Source: CALCKU01 sp964654665 (GTDB taxonomy: Bacteria > Pseudomonadota > Alphaproteobacteria > Caulobacterales > Maricaulaceae). From it: a DNA stretch of 64,000 nt. Every line of letters starts with the position of its first letter. Positions within the stretch are counted from its first letter, which is position 1. The stretch is from assembly GCA_964654665.1 (NCBI GenBank), contig CAZZKV010000002.1, positions 62,001-126,000 on the forward strand, read 5' to 3'. Positions 52,041-60,462 of the stretch are shown here, in pieces. Both the position numbers and the translations under genes were made by a program. The notes under the pieces are model-generated. The model made no database searches. It saw only the letters and a list, made by a program, of their open reading frames with translations, and was not told the origin of the DNA.

Positions 52041-53279
52041 TTAAGATGCAGCTTTGCGCTTTTTAGTTCCGCCAAATTTTATAAAATCCTCACCAATATC
52101 AGTCGCTGGATTATGAGGAGAGTAATCAGTCATATTGGGCGTTAATGATTGTCCGGCATAAACACCACCAACAGCAGCATATTGCTCTAATTTTTGTTGT
52201 TGAACAGCGTTCATCCGTCTTAACGTCTCAATATCTTCCATAGCCGTCGAGAATTTTTCATTCAGTAGATCATATTCTGATTTTGCCCGAGCCAGTGCCT
52301 GAGCATTACGCTCAGCTTCTAATGATTTCTCGCGGAAACTCCGTTCATTACTATCATGACGCGCCCGTTCGTTTTCTAATGTAGTCCGCAAGGTACTAAT
52401 TTCCTGCTCAGCATGCCCGCCCATATTATCTTTAATACGCAATTGCGTATTCATTTGATCCAATCGAGCTTTCATGGCTTGGTTTTCATCATCCCGGCGT
52501 TGCAGGCTATCTTCAAAGACTTTCTTTTGCGCCTGTATATCATAATTCGCATTGTCTAATGCGCCATTTGTCTCAAAATATTTAGTCTTCAAGTTTTCAA
52601 ATTCAGTACGTAATGTTTTCAAATCCGTAATCGCACTATCATAGGCTTGTGTCTTACTTGATAATTTCGTTCCCAGAGCATCTGCGGATTTTTGCAATTC
52701 TAAAACTTTACGGTCCTGCGCAGCCAATGTTCCGGCCTGTTTCGCAATATCAGCTTCCAAACCTTTGATGATATTTTGTGCCGCCGAAAGAGTTTCACTC
52801 CGTTCTGCAAGTTGGCTTTTAAGCTGACTAGAATGTGTCAATACTTCCGTCAGTTTTTCTTGGGATGACGCTTGGCTATCCTTGCGGGCCGAGAGTTCTG
52901 CCTGCGCGGCTTCGAGGTCACTGCGAGTTTTTTTATGTTGACGTTCAAGATTTACCAGCTTGCCTTCCTGTTCGCTGGCCCAAGCTGTTTTTTCTGACAG
53001 TTCTTTTTTCAGCTTACTGCCCTCAACCCCCAGAGCTTTATTTTCAGCTTGCAAGCGCGCCATAGCGCTCAATTCAACTTCGAGTTTGGAAATTGTATCG
53101 CCAAGTGTGTTAACACGCCGAAGGGCGGCTTGCTGTTGCTCTGCTGAAGATTTTAACTCGGCGGCAACTGTCGTTACATAACCCCGCGCTTGTTCAAGGT
53201 CTTGGGAATTCGCTGAACCCGCCATTGATCTACGCTCTATATTAACATCGCCCCTAATAAACCTATCAAACAATCCCAT
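52041..53279 (-). CDS. Long coiled-coil protein, crescentin-like
   Basis: A 412-residue protein. After a short basic N-terminus (MGLFDRFIRGDVNIERRSMAG), residues about 28-350 are nearly continuous coiled coil with heptad spacing (RRVNTLGDTISKLEVELSA and similar), then a Gly/Pro/Asn-containing tail ending GGTKKRKAAS. No signal peptide or membrane span. Size, short membrane-proximal-like head and rod-and-tail design recall crescentin-type intermediate-filament-like proteins of curved Alphaproteobacteria, but sequence identity cannot be judged here. It lies about 220 bp upstream of the coiled-coil TonB gene on the same strand. Confidence 0.6.
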   Translation of the reverse strand: MGLFDRFIRGDVNIERRSMAGSANSQDLEQARGYVTTVAAELKSSAEQQQAALRRVNTLGDTISKLEVELSAMARLQAENKALGVEGSKLKKELSEKTAWASEQEGKLVNLERQHKKTRSDLEAAQAELSARKDSQASSQEKLTEVLTHSSQLKSQLAERSETLSAAQNIIKGLEADIAKQAGTLAAQDRKVLELQKSADALGTKLSSKTQAYDSAITDLKTLRTEFENLKTKYFETNGALDNANYDIQAQKKVFEDSLQRRDDENQAMKARLDQMNTQLRIKDNMGGHAEQEISTLRTTLENERARHDSNERSFREKSLEAERNAQALARAKSEYDLLNEKFSTAMEDIETLRRMNAVQQQKLEQYAAVGGVYAGQSLTPNMTDYSPHNPATDIGEDFIKFGGTKKRKAAS

Positions 53280-53473
53280 TTGCCTATCCCCAGACTAAAT
53301 TTCGACTCAAAAAGCGAATCACTTCGTTAACGATACATTAAAATTGATCGCCGTCCAGATGATTGCAGCCGGTCGGAAAACCGCTAGAAGCCAAGGCGAA
53401 TCTAAAATCCTGACTATTCAATTGTAAATCAAAACATTGACCATTAAACCCATGCTGTAAAAACGGATGCGTT

Positions 53474-53947
53474 ATGCCAAAGAAAATTTTAATATTGAAT
53501 GGCCCCGGTCTTGGAAGCGCCTATTTTGCTAATAAAGGCAGCCCCGCCAATGGCTCATTTCAATCTTTACAAGATGAGTGCACACGCTGCTGCAAGCTAC
53601 ATGGCTTTGACATATCATTTCATCACACTGACATTGACGACAATATCATCGATATAATCACGCATGATGCACCCAATTATGATGGTTTAATATTTAATCC
53701 TATTAATCCCGATATTGATAATGCTGGAAAAAGACTGATGCTATATCGCCCCGCCATCAGCATGCTTTCGGCGCACAATATTACGATAATTGAAATACAT
53801 ATGACAAATATTGCTCGCCAAGCTGATAATTTAATATCCCCCTTTCACCAAACCCATTCATCAATTGGCTTTATCTCTGGACTAGGCGTAAAAAGTTATA
53901 CCCTCGCAATCGAAGCCATTGCACACAAACAGATGCAGAAAGCATAA
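53474..53947 (+). CDS. Degenerate AroQ paralogue (type II dehydroquinase fold)
   Basis: A 157-residue protein aligned with the next gene: ILILNGPGLGSAYF matches the family opening ILNGPNLNLLG, IEIHMTN matches IELHISN, and FISGLGVKSYTLAIEAI matches VIAGLGVAGYELAVKTL. The flexible catalytic loop with R-E-P-x-x-Y-G is replaced (ANKGSPANGSF), the I-N-A-A-A-Y-T-H-T-S segment is FNPINPDIDNAG, and the R-E-x-F-R-H-x-S motif is absent. It therefore lacks the catalytic Tyr/Arg and is likely inactive or has another role. Its stop overlaps the aroQ start (TAATG). Confidence 0.75.
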   Translation: MPKKILILNGPGLGSAYFANKGSPANGSFQSLQDECTRCCKLHGFDISFHHTDIDDNIIDIITHDAPNYDGLIFNPINPDIDNAGKRLMLYRPAISMLSAHNITIIEIHMTNIARQADNLISPFHQTHSSIGFISGLGVKSYTLAIEAIAHKQMQKA

Positions 53948-54414
53948 TGGTATCACAATTTAAAATTCGAATCCTGAATGGCCCTAACTTAAACCTCCTA
54001 GGGATGCGGGAACCCGAAATCTATGGGCATGATACCCTGGATGACATTCATAAACGCTGCCTCGATATTGGAGGTCGATATGGAGTTGATATTGATTTTT
54101 TTCAATCTAACCATGAAGGCGAAATTGTAGATTGGATTCAAGGGGCTATAGGCCATATAGACGGTATCATTATCAATGCTGCCGCTTATACCCACACATC
54201 AATTGCCATTCATGATGCGCTTCGCGCTTATGATGGAAAGACCATTGAACTCCATATTTCCAATCCACATCTGCGCGAATCTTTCCGTCATATATCCTAT
54301 ATCGCTATGGCCGTTGATAGTGTCATAGCCGGTCTTGGGGTTGCCGGGTATGAGCTCGCTGTAAAAACATTATCAGAAGCTTTAACTAACCCGTCGCAAG
54401 CACCATCACCATGA
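53947..54414 (+). CDS. aroQ: 3-Dehydroquinate dehydratase type II
   Basis: A 155-residue canonical AroQ. RILNGPNLNLLGMREPEIYG contains the catalytic loop Arg and Tyr, IINAAAYTHTSIAIHDAL the substrate Asn and Thr/Ser region, IELHISNPHLRESFRHISYI the His and Arg, and VIAGLGVAGYELAV the end of the fold. It removes water from 3-dehydroquinate in the shikimate pathway, as a dodecamer. It is coupled to the preceding degenerate paralogue. The accB/accC genes that often follow aroQ are absent here. Confidence 0.95.
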   Translation: MVSQFKIRILNGPNLNLLGMREPEIYGHDTLDDIHKRCLDIGGRYGVDIDFFQSNHEGEIVDWIQGAIGHIDGIIINAAAYTHTSIAIHDALRAYDGKTIELHISNPHLRESFRHISYIAMAVDSVIAGLGVAGYELAVKTLSEALTNPSQAPSP

Positions 54415-54437
54415 ACGGATCACTAATCAATTGGCAC

Positions 54438-54827
54438 TTAAGTGTTAAGGCGTTTACCCAAGCCTACAAATAAACCCAAACAGATTAAAACCATTGCAAG
54501 TGAAAAAACACATTGCGGGATACCCCCAGCGCCGGGTGGACAAACCTGGCCTTGCACCAACTCTAATATGACACCGACCAAAGCCAGTAAAAAGACGGGC
54601 GTCCATCCCAAAGCAAATAATTTGCGTGTCTTTTTTTGACGTATAAGAAGAGCGGCTATAAATATCGCACCATATCCCAAAAAGACGATTATACACGCCG
54701 GAACAGGACCAATCATCGGACATATTTCCCCGTGTTCAAGATGCGATAAAGATAACCGCGCGCCAGCGAATACACCAAACCCAGAGAGTAAGACCAGGAG
54801 AGTCTGATATATCCAACCTCGAGGCAT
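54438..54827 (-). CDS. Small four-span membrane protein with paired C-P...P-x-C loops
   Basis: A 129-residue protein with four hydrophobic segments. Two similar loops occur between spans: EICPMIGPVPAC and QVCPPGAGGIPQC, each with C-P near the start and P-x-C at the end, suggesting an internal duplication and possible extracytoplasmic disulfides or metal/haem binding. No family is recognised. It directly follows the neighbouring membrane-protein gene (stop and start abut) and is likely the last gene of the run with the CRTAC1 protein. Confidence 0.65.
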   Translation of the reverse strand: MPRGWIYQTLLVLLSGFGVFAGARLSLSHLEHGEICPMIGPVPACIIVFLGYGAIFIAALLIRQKKTRKLFALGWTPVFLLALVGVILELVQGQVCPPGAGGIPQCVFSLAMVLICLGLFVGLGKRLNT

Positions 54828-55493
54828 CTAGTTCGCTCTTTGTCGGGTCGTTAGAAGCGCAAGCCCAAAAATAATAAAATGCGTCGCATTCATCGCGACG
54901 GGAAACACATATAAACCAATTGATGTCTTCAGGAAATACAAACCAAACATTGTCGCCAATAATACAATCGGGCTAAAGATCGCCATCCATTTTGGAAAGG
55001 CCGTTTTCCCCGATAGAATGAGCTTAATCCAGATAATCGACACTAGGAGCATTGCGAGCCGCAAGACATTGACAAAAGGTTCGTTGTGTTCTGAAAACGT
55101 AGACAATAAAGCTGTAATGTTCTGGCCGCTTGCGATTTCATGCACAGTTGAGGCAATGAAAAACCGCTGACCAATCCAAGCTGTCCCGACAGCAAAAGCA
55201 TAAGCCCCTATGAAAAAGAAAGCTTTTGATAGGCGCGGTCCCGCAGGTTCCAGTTTTTTGGATAAAAACCAATATCCCACCATATAAAGTGGAGCTGATA
55301 ATACGGATAAAAAATGCCCAAAGGATAAGCGCTGCGCAGAAATGTCATTAAAATAGAGATACTCTTTTACATCCTCAATTCCGCCATTGGGCGTAAATTG
55401 TAAAGAAAACTCTCCCACGCCCACAAGAAAAGCTCCTAACAAACCAGCCCATCCGGCCAGTGGAAGATATTTCTCTGATAGTGTTGTTGTCAT
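54828..55493 (-). CDS. Polytopic membrane protein of unknown function
   Basis: A 221-residue protein with about seven membrane segments. The opening LAGWAGLLGAFLVGVGEFSL, then FGHFLSVLSAPLYMVGYW and ATHFIIFGLALL are characteristic; it resembles proteins grouped as DUF6796, but I am not sure of the number. Start 55493 has GGGGA seven bases before it, while an in-frame ATG at 55520 overlaps the upstream gene. It follows the CRTAC1 gene by 13 bp and abuts the small four-span membrane protein. Confidence 0.7.
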   Translation of the reverse strand: MTTTLSEKYLPLAGWAGLLGAFLVGVGEFSLQFTPNGGIEDVKEYLYFNDISAQRLSFGHFLSVLSAPLYMVGYWFLSKKLEPAGPRLSKAFFFIGAYAFAVGTAWIGQRFFIASTVHEIASGQNITALLSTFSEHNEPFVNVLRLAMLLVSIIWIKLILSGKTAFPKWMAIFSPIVLLATMFGLYFLKTSIGLYVFPVAMNATHFIIFGLALLTTRQRAN

Positions 55494-55506
55494 GTTATTT
55501 CCCCGT

Positions 55507-57126
55507 TCAACGCCCTGCAACCGTTATGACGGCCCCATTAGCAGGATTATTATATTCTCGGCTTTGTCCATCTTGAAAAACAACACGAATTGATGTTGCA
55601 CTCACATCACGCCCTAACCCAAAAATCAAGTCTCGCCCTTGATCAGATCCCAAACCTTGGGATGTTATGAACTGTTTGGTTTGGACTTGCCCATTACTCG
55701 TCGTAACAGTCACACGTGCATTTATTGAACTGGCCTTATTTGGCAGACGAACTTTCACCCAATTCCGGTCAGCACCCTCATTGATATATGCCAGAGAGGC
55801 CCCGTCCAAATTCGCCCAAACGAGATCGGGCCACCCATCACCATTAAAGTCCGACACAATGGGTGCGATACCAAACAGCGTGTTTTCCGCACCTGAAACT
55901 TTTTCAACAGGTTGAAACCGGTCTCCATAGTTTTGTAAAATCTTACCCGGATAATGTTGAAGCAAATCATTAGCTGGAAAACGAGCATAGTTTTGCGCCG
56001 CCAATAAGTCTTCACGGCCATCAAGGTTCATATCTGCAAATACGGTTCCCCAACCAAACCCATATTTTGCAGCATTCATAGCATCAGCCGTATCTGTAAA
56101 GGTTAAGCCGCCGTCATTACGAAATAACATATAGGATGGGTTAAACACATCCTCTTTTTTTAAATCTCCGCGTAAAATAGCCGGCGGAAGTGTATAACCG
56201 ACATTGGAAAAATAAGCATCCAGAAGACCGTCATTATTATAGTCCCCAATCGCAACACCCATTGGGTAGGAATAAACAGACGGATTTTCAATCGGTGCAA
56301 AGGTTAGATCACCCTTGTTTTCATACATTTCAACTTTACCTGTATCCTGAGCAATAACCAGATCACTATCCGCGTCATTATCAAGATCGGCGAAGACACC
56401 AACAAATGTATTATGTTGGCGCCATACACCCGCAGATTTCGAAATATCGCGCCACCCATCCGGGCCCGCATTTAGATATAAATGACTATAGCCACCATAG
56501 CCATCGGCAAAAATCGTCTCGCCTTCAACACGTTCAATCTTAATATAACCCGCCACATACATATCAGCGAGGCCATCTTGATTGAGGTCAGCAAAAGCAA
56601 TTGAGAGCGGCGTTGTATTATCCGCAAGGTTAAGCGGTAGTTTTTCACTCCCAAATGAACCCCCCAAATTTTCATGAAACCAAACCCCGCTTTCACGCGC
56701 CGTAAAAAGATCCGTATCTCCATCATTATCGATATCTATAGAAGCCGCACCATGGGTTGCATCAACAGCCTCTTTCGCAAAAGTAAGCAAGAGAGGTTTA
56801 AAGCCGCTATCCGTGAATGTAAAAATTTGATCAGCCTGACGATCACCACCACCTAAAAATAATTCATCTCGTCCATCACCATCAATATCCAGAGCCGCAC
56901 TCCCTAAAAATGGTAATGAATTAACCAGATCAGCTTTATGCACGAACGGTAATTCAGCTGCGGTAAAACGCAAATCCGTTTGTCCTTGCGGTGTTTTTTC
57001 AGCTTGCCAAAACCGCAAAGCCCCAAATGCACCTAAAATTAAAAAAACAATAATCCCAATCCCAATCACAAGACTACATATGATTAAAGTCCTCAGTTTT
57101 GATTGTTTTTTAGTACCGTCACGCAT
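55507..57126 (-). CDS. CRTAC1-type FG-GAP/VCBS repeat protein with ASPIC/UnbV domain
   Basis: A 539-residue protein. One N-terminal membrane span (LIICSLVIGIGIIVFLILGA) anchors it. The body is a beta-propeller of FG-GAP/VCBS repeats with calcium-binding D-x-D-x-D-G loops (ALDIDGDGRDELFLGG, SIDIDNDGDTDLF, VSDFNGDGWPDLVW). The C-terminal 80 residues match ASPIC/UnbV (GQVQTKQFITSQGLGSDQG). Such proteins are extracytoplasmic and linked to adhesion or protein binding in animals; the bacterial role is unknown. Two small membrane proteins follow in the same direction. Confidence 0.88.
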   Translation of the reverse strand: MRDGTKKQSKLRTLIICSLVIGIGIIVFLILGAFGALRFWQAEKTPQGQTDLRFTAAELPFVHKADLVNSLPFLGSAALDIDGDGRDELFLGGGDRQADQIFTFTDSGFKPLLLTFAKEAVDATHGAASIDIDNDGDTDLFTARESGVWFHENLGGSFGSEKLPLNLADNTTPLSIAFADLNQDGLADMYVAGYIKIERVEGETIFADGYGGYSHLYLNAGPDGWRDISKSAGVWRQHNTFVGVFADLDNDADSDLVIAQDTGKVEMYENKGDLTFAPIENPSVYSYPMGVAIGDYNNDGLLDAYFSNVGYTLPPAILRGDLKKEDVFNPSYMLFRNDGGLTFTDTADAMNAAKYGFGWGTVFADMNLDGREDLLAAQNYARFPANDLLQHYPGKILQNYGDRFQPVEKVSGAENTLFGIAPIVSDFNGDGWPDLVWANLDGASLAYINEGADRNWVKVRLPNKASSINARVTVTTSNGQVQTKQFITSQGLGSDQGRDLIFGLGRDVSATSIRVVFQDGQSREYNNPANGAVITVAGR

Positions 57127-57297
57127 GTCTCATCCCTTAATTATACTTATTGTAGGCAGCTTACACCCAAGCTCGCTCTATGCCCATGCTTAATTTATCC
57201 GGCATTACCCAAACCGACACTCTCGTAACCCTAAGCCGCTCTTTCTGTATTTTACCGGCTTAAACCCATCGATTCATGTTTATTTCACAACTTGGCC

Positions 57298-57356
57298 TCT
57301 GAATTGCAACACATTTCCCAACAAACTGAAGATGACGGCAATTGTGCCAATTCAGA
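57298..57356. repeat. Inverted repeat in the leader of the outer-membrane-type protein
   Basis: TCTGAATTG (57298-57306) and CAATTCAGA (57348-57356) form a perfect 9-bp stem with a 41-base loop. The right arm ends 18 bp before the gene start. It may shape the mRNA leader near the ribosome site or be chance. The remainder of 57127-57297 shows no gene. Confidence 0.45.
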
Positions 57357-57374
57357 ACAAGAGGAAATGAGGAC

Positions 57375-58232
57375 ATGCGCAATTTACTCTTAGGTGCAGC
57401 CGCGATCGCAATGTCAGGGTGTTCTTGGCTTGGGCTTGGTAGTGGTCACAACGATTACTCAAATTACAATCAAAACACCGGCTATTATAAAGCCAATGCT
57501 GGCAAACAAGCCACCCCCGTTCATGGTGGGTGTGGTTCCGAACAATGTCTATCCCGTTGGAATATTGAAGGCGGAATAGGCCCAGCTTTCATCGTTGGCG
57601 GGACAGCCGTAACAGGGGACGAGCTTAATGCCGGGTCTGGTGCGGAAATCCGTAACATTAAAATGAGCGATGCTTATGATACAGGTTATCGCGCTGAACT
57701 GGGTGGCTCTTACGCCCTTAACCCTAACCGTAAGGTAACGCTACAAGGGTATTTACAAGAAAATGACAGTTCTGGCGCCCTCGATTGGGGTACAATTGGT
57801 AATGAAGCCTTTACGGGGGCCTTGTCAGATTACCGAGCTTACGGCATCGAAGCTGGCCTTCGTCAATATGCTGCCCCGCGCAGGGCCCCTCTTTTAAGGT
57901 CTGTTCGCCCTTATGTTGAAGGTAAATTAGGCGCAGCCCGTGTCAGCGATATTGATATCGAAGGCGCGCAATTAGGCGGCCAAGCGTTTAACGGAGGTGT
58001 TGATGTACCTTTTTATGAAGGTGGATGGGTCCCGACAGCGGCCGGTCTGGTTGGTCTTGAAACACCGGCCTTTAAACATATGACACTCGGCCTTGAGACC
58101 GGTATTCGTTATATTGGTAAACTCGATACCGATACAACAGTTTTAAGCTCTGGCGGTGCAATTTCCGGATCCAATAATGGATCTGACAGCTGGACAATTC
58201 CAGTTACGCTGCGCGCCCGTTATCGTTTCTAG
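57375..58232 (+). CDS. Outer-membrane beta-barrel-like lipoprotein
   Basis: A 285-residue protein. The start ATG 57375 has GAGGA nearby, and the N-terminus (RNLLLGAAAIAMSGCSWLGL) has a lipobox-like S-G-C, so it may be lipidated. The mature part alternates polar and aromatic residues in strands and ends in R-x-R-Y-R-F, the C-terminal Phe signature of outer-membrane barrels recognised by BamA. It opens with a two-cysteine segment (GGCGSEQC). It resembles OmpW/Omp-beta-barrel families in general features; no specific family is assigned. A terminator follows. Confidence 0.72.
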   Translation: MRNLLLGAAAIAMSGCSWLGLGSGHNDYSNYNQNTGYYKANAGKQATPVHGGCGSEQCLSRWNIEGGIGPAFIVGGTAVTGDELNAGSGAEIRNIKMSDAYDTGYRAELGGSYALNPNRKVTLQGYLQENDSSGALDWGTIGNEAFTGALSDYRAYGIEAGLRQYAAPRRAPLLRSVRPYVEGKLGAARVSDIDIEGAQLGGQAFNGGVDVPFYEGGWVPTAAGLVGLETPAFKHMTLGLETGIRYIGKLDTDTTVLSSGGAISGSNNGSDSWTIPVTLRARYRF

Positions 58233-58279
58233 CACTCACTAAAAACCGTAATATTGCTAAACAATAATATATCAAAACC

Positions 58280-58310
58280 AAACCCCGACCAGTCCATCCG
58301 GCCGGGGTTT
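58280..58310. terminator. Bidirectional terminator between convergent genes
   Basis: AAACCCCG-a-CC (58280-58290) and GG-c-CGGGGTTT (58300-58310) form a GC-rich stem with one mismatch. On the minus strand a T-containing tract (GGTTTTGATAT) follows the stem. It lies between the outer-membrane protein (+) and the TonB-dependent receptor (-). Confidence 0.7.
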
Positions 58311-58353
58311 AACGTATAAATCAAACGAAAACCCATAAATATGAAATTATAAC

Positions 58354-60435
58354 CTAAAATGTACCGCTTATATTCAATCGGAAAAATGGTTTGAATTTTC
58401 TCTCCCGGCTTTCAATACGCTCTAATCGTCCAAGATCACGGCGAGCATCGAAAAAACTCCGTTCAAATCGCTCACCCGAATCCAATAAATTAAGCAAACT
58501 TGCTCTTACTTTCAGTCCCGCAATATTTTTATGTTCAAGAAAAATGATCGTAAACGGTTTTGTAAATGTAAATTGCTGCCGAGTTGTTAGGCGAAATACT
58601 TCGGCTTCGATAAAACGGTCAAAGAAAAGGCCATAGGCCCAATCCGTATTTGGAATATCATGGCGAAAATCAACGCTATAATAGGTTATTTTATCCCTAT
58701 TCAACCGCCGGGCAAACCCTTGCACGGGATCATCTACCGAGGAGTCACGAAACTCTAATTGTAGATTTAATTCCGTTCCGTCTATTCCCCATTTTTCACC
58801 TTTTAATGTGGCCGTAAAATCAACACCATATTGCGATGCTTTATCAATATTTCCAACGGCATCACCATTTATACCCACCGGAATACGGTCAACAATATCA
58901 GAAATTAACGAACCATAAAAGCGGGCCTTAAATGTATTGCCCTGCCCAAAATCCTTGTCGAATTCCAATTCGCCAGCCCAGCTTTGTTGCGGCACCAGAT
59001 CCGGATTACCCGTCTGGTCAAGATTGTCAGTCAAATTGACAGTTGAGATAAAATCAAAGAAATTAAGCTGGCCTACCTCTCGTTCAATCCGGCTTCGAAC
59101 AGAAAAACTGTCATCAACCTTATAGGTCGCAGCCAGAAAACCTTTAGGTCGAAAAAACTCGCGTTCATTCACAACAGAACTCGCAGCACTCACCTGAGTC
59201 AGTTTGGAATATTCTCCGCCCAAAGAGGCCTGTAAATCCCATTTTGATGATAAGGCCCGGCTATGGGTAATTGTTAATTCTGCCCTATCTTCGGAAACTT
59301 CCGATTGTTCAGGATCATCCCCAATGAAATCGCCATTATTATCCCGTTCAACGAATTGATTTTCAATATCCAAAACATTAAAAGCTCCCTCTAAACCAAT
59401 TTGCCAGTCACGCCCTTCAGACGCCGACCAGGAATATTCGGTTCGGATAATACTCTCGGTTTCATCGGATGATTGTAAGAACCGGCTATTATCTATAGAT
59501 TGACCCGCTTCAAATATTTCAAACTGCCCCACTGTCGGAGAGTGTTCAAATTGATAAAGCCCAATAACCTTGAGCTTGCCGTTTAAAAAGGGGAATTGGT
59601 AATCTCCGCTGATTTCTGTATTCCATTCATCTTCCGAATTTGTAAAAATTGCTTCCCTGTTTTGACCAGCTTCAGTTATGGCTGTTCGACGCGAAATTTC
59701 GCGTCCATTAAAATTAAATAAATTAAACTCAGCATTCACATTAGCGATATGATCAGCTTTGGGTTTATAGGTCAGGTTAATGGAGGCTCCCGGACGATCA
59801 CCGTTATTGCGGCCATCTTCTTCGCGGGTTTCAAAAACAATTCCTAACGAATCAGTTAATATTTCAGGTCCTCGGGCTCCGGACCGGAAAGACGAATCGC
59901 GAAGCTCTAAAGAATAGGCTAAATTTCCCGTTTCGCCAGAAAGCGCTACTTCGTAATTTGCAAAATTGGCTTCCAAGTTTTGACGCCATTGCGGACGCCA
60001 CTCCCATGTCCCTGATATACCGTCAGTTTGTGTTGTTATATTGGCTACTTGTCCGGATAATCCTGGAATATCTAATGAAGCACCGTCGACAATTTCAATT
60101 TTTACAACGTTACCAGCCGTAATGCGGCCTAGTTGATCGAAAGGGTCAGATTTTCCTGTCAACCGTTCCCCGTTAATTAATACATTAGCGCCGCCCTGCC
60201 CTAGACCGCGCCTGTCATCACTTGAATTAATTTGAAATCCCGGAATGCGCGCAATCATATCGAGCGCCGTTCGCGGGGCATAGCGTTCAAAATACACAGG
60301 CTCATATATATTCGAACGAGCCCGTATAGGCTCATCAACCGTTATACCATTTTGCGCCATAGCTATTAATGGAGTTGAAAATAGCGTAAAGGATATCGCA
60401 ACCGCGCGAACCGGTTTTAAAATATTATAAATCAT
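58354..60435 (-). CDS. TonB-dependent outer-membrane receptor
   Basis: A 693-residue receptor with a signal peptide (TLFSTPLIAMAQ), a plug domain (ALDMIARIPGFQINSSDDRRG, GANVLINGERLTGKSD, VVKIEIVDGASLDIPG) and a long barrel ending in an aromatic residue (LNISGTF). These receptors move a bound ligand across the outer membrane using energy from TonB/ExbBD. The ligand is unknown and no TonB box is obvious. It lies 27 bp after the M56-M23 gene on the same strand and appears to be the third gene of the BlaI-controlled run. Confidence 0.88.
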   Translation of the reverse strand: MIYNILKPVRAVAISFTLFSTPLIAMAQNGITVDEPIRARSNIYEPVYFERYAPRTALDMIARIPGFQINSSDDRRGLGQGGANVLINGERLTGKSDPFDQLGRITAGNVVKIEIVDGASLDIPGLSGQVANITTQTDGISGTWEWRPQWRQNLEANFANYEVALSGETGNLAYSLELRDSSFRSGARGPEILTDSLGIVFETREEDGRNNGDRPGASINLTYKPKADHIANVNAEFNLFNFNGREISRRTAITEAGQNREAIFTNSEDEWNTEISGDYQFPFLNGKLKVIGLYQFEHSPTVGQFEIFEAGQSIDNSRFLQSSDETESIIRTEYSWSASEGRDWQIGLEGAFNVLDIENQFVERDNNGDFIGDDPEQSEVSEDRAELTITHSRALSSKWDLQASLGGEYSKLTQVSAASSVVNEREFFRPKGFLAATYKVDDSFSVRSRIEREVGQLNFFDFISTVNLTDNLDQTGNPDLVPQQSWAGELEFDKDFGQGNTFKARFYGSLISDIVDRIPVGINGDAVGNIDKASQYGVDFTATLKGEKWGIDGTELNLQLEFRDSSVDDPVQGFARRLNRDKITYYSVDFRHDIPNTDWAYGLFFDRFIEAEVFRLTTRQQFTFTKPFTIIFLEHKNIAGLKVRASLLNLLDSGERFERSFFDARRDLGRLERIESRERKFKPFFRLNISGTF

Positions 60436-60462
60436 GATTGCGTTTTGCGGCCCTGTCTCAAT

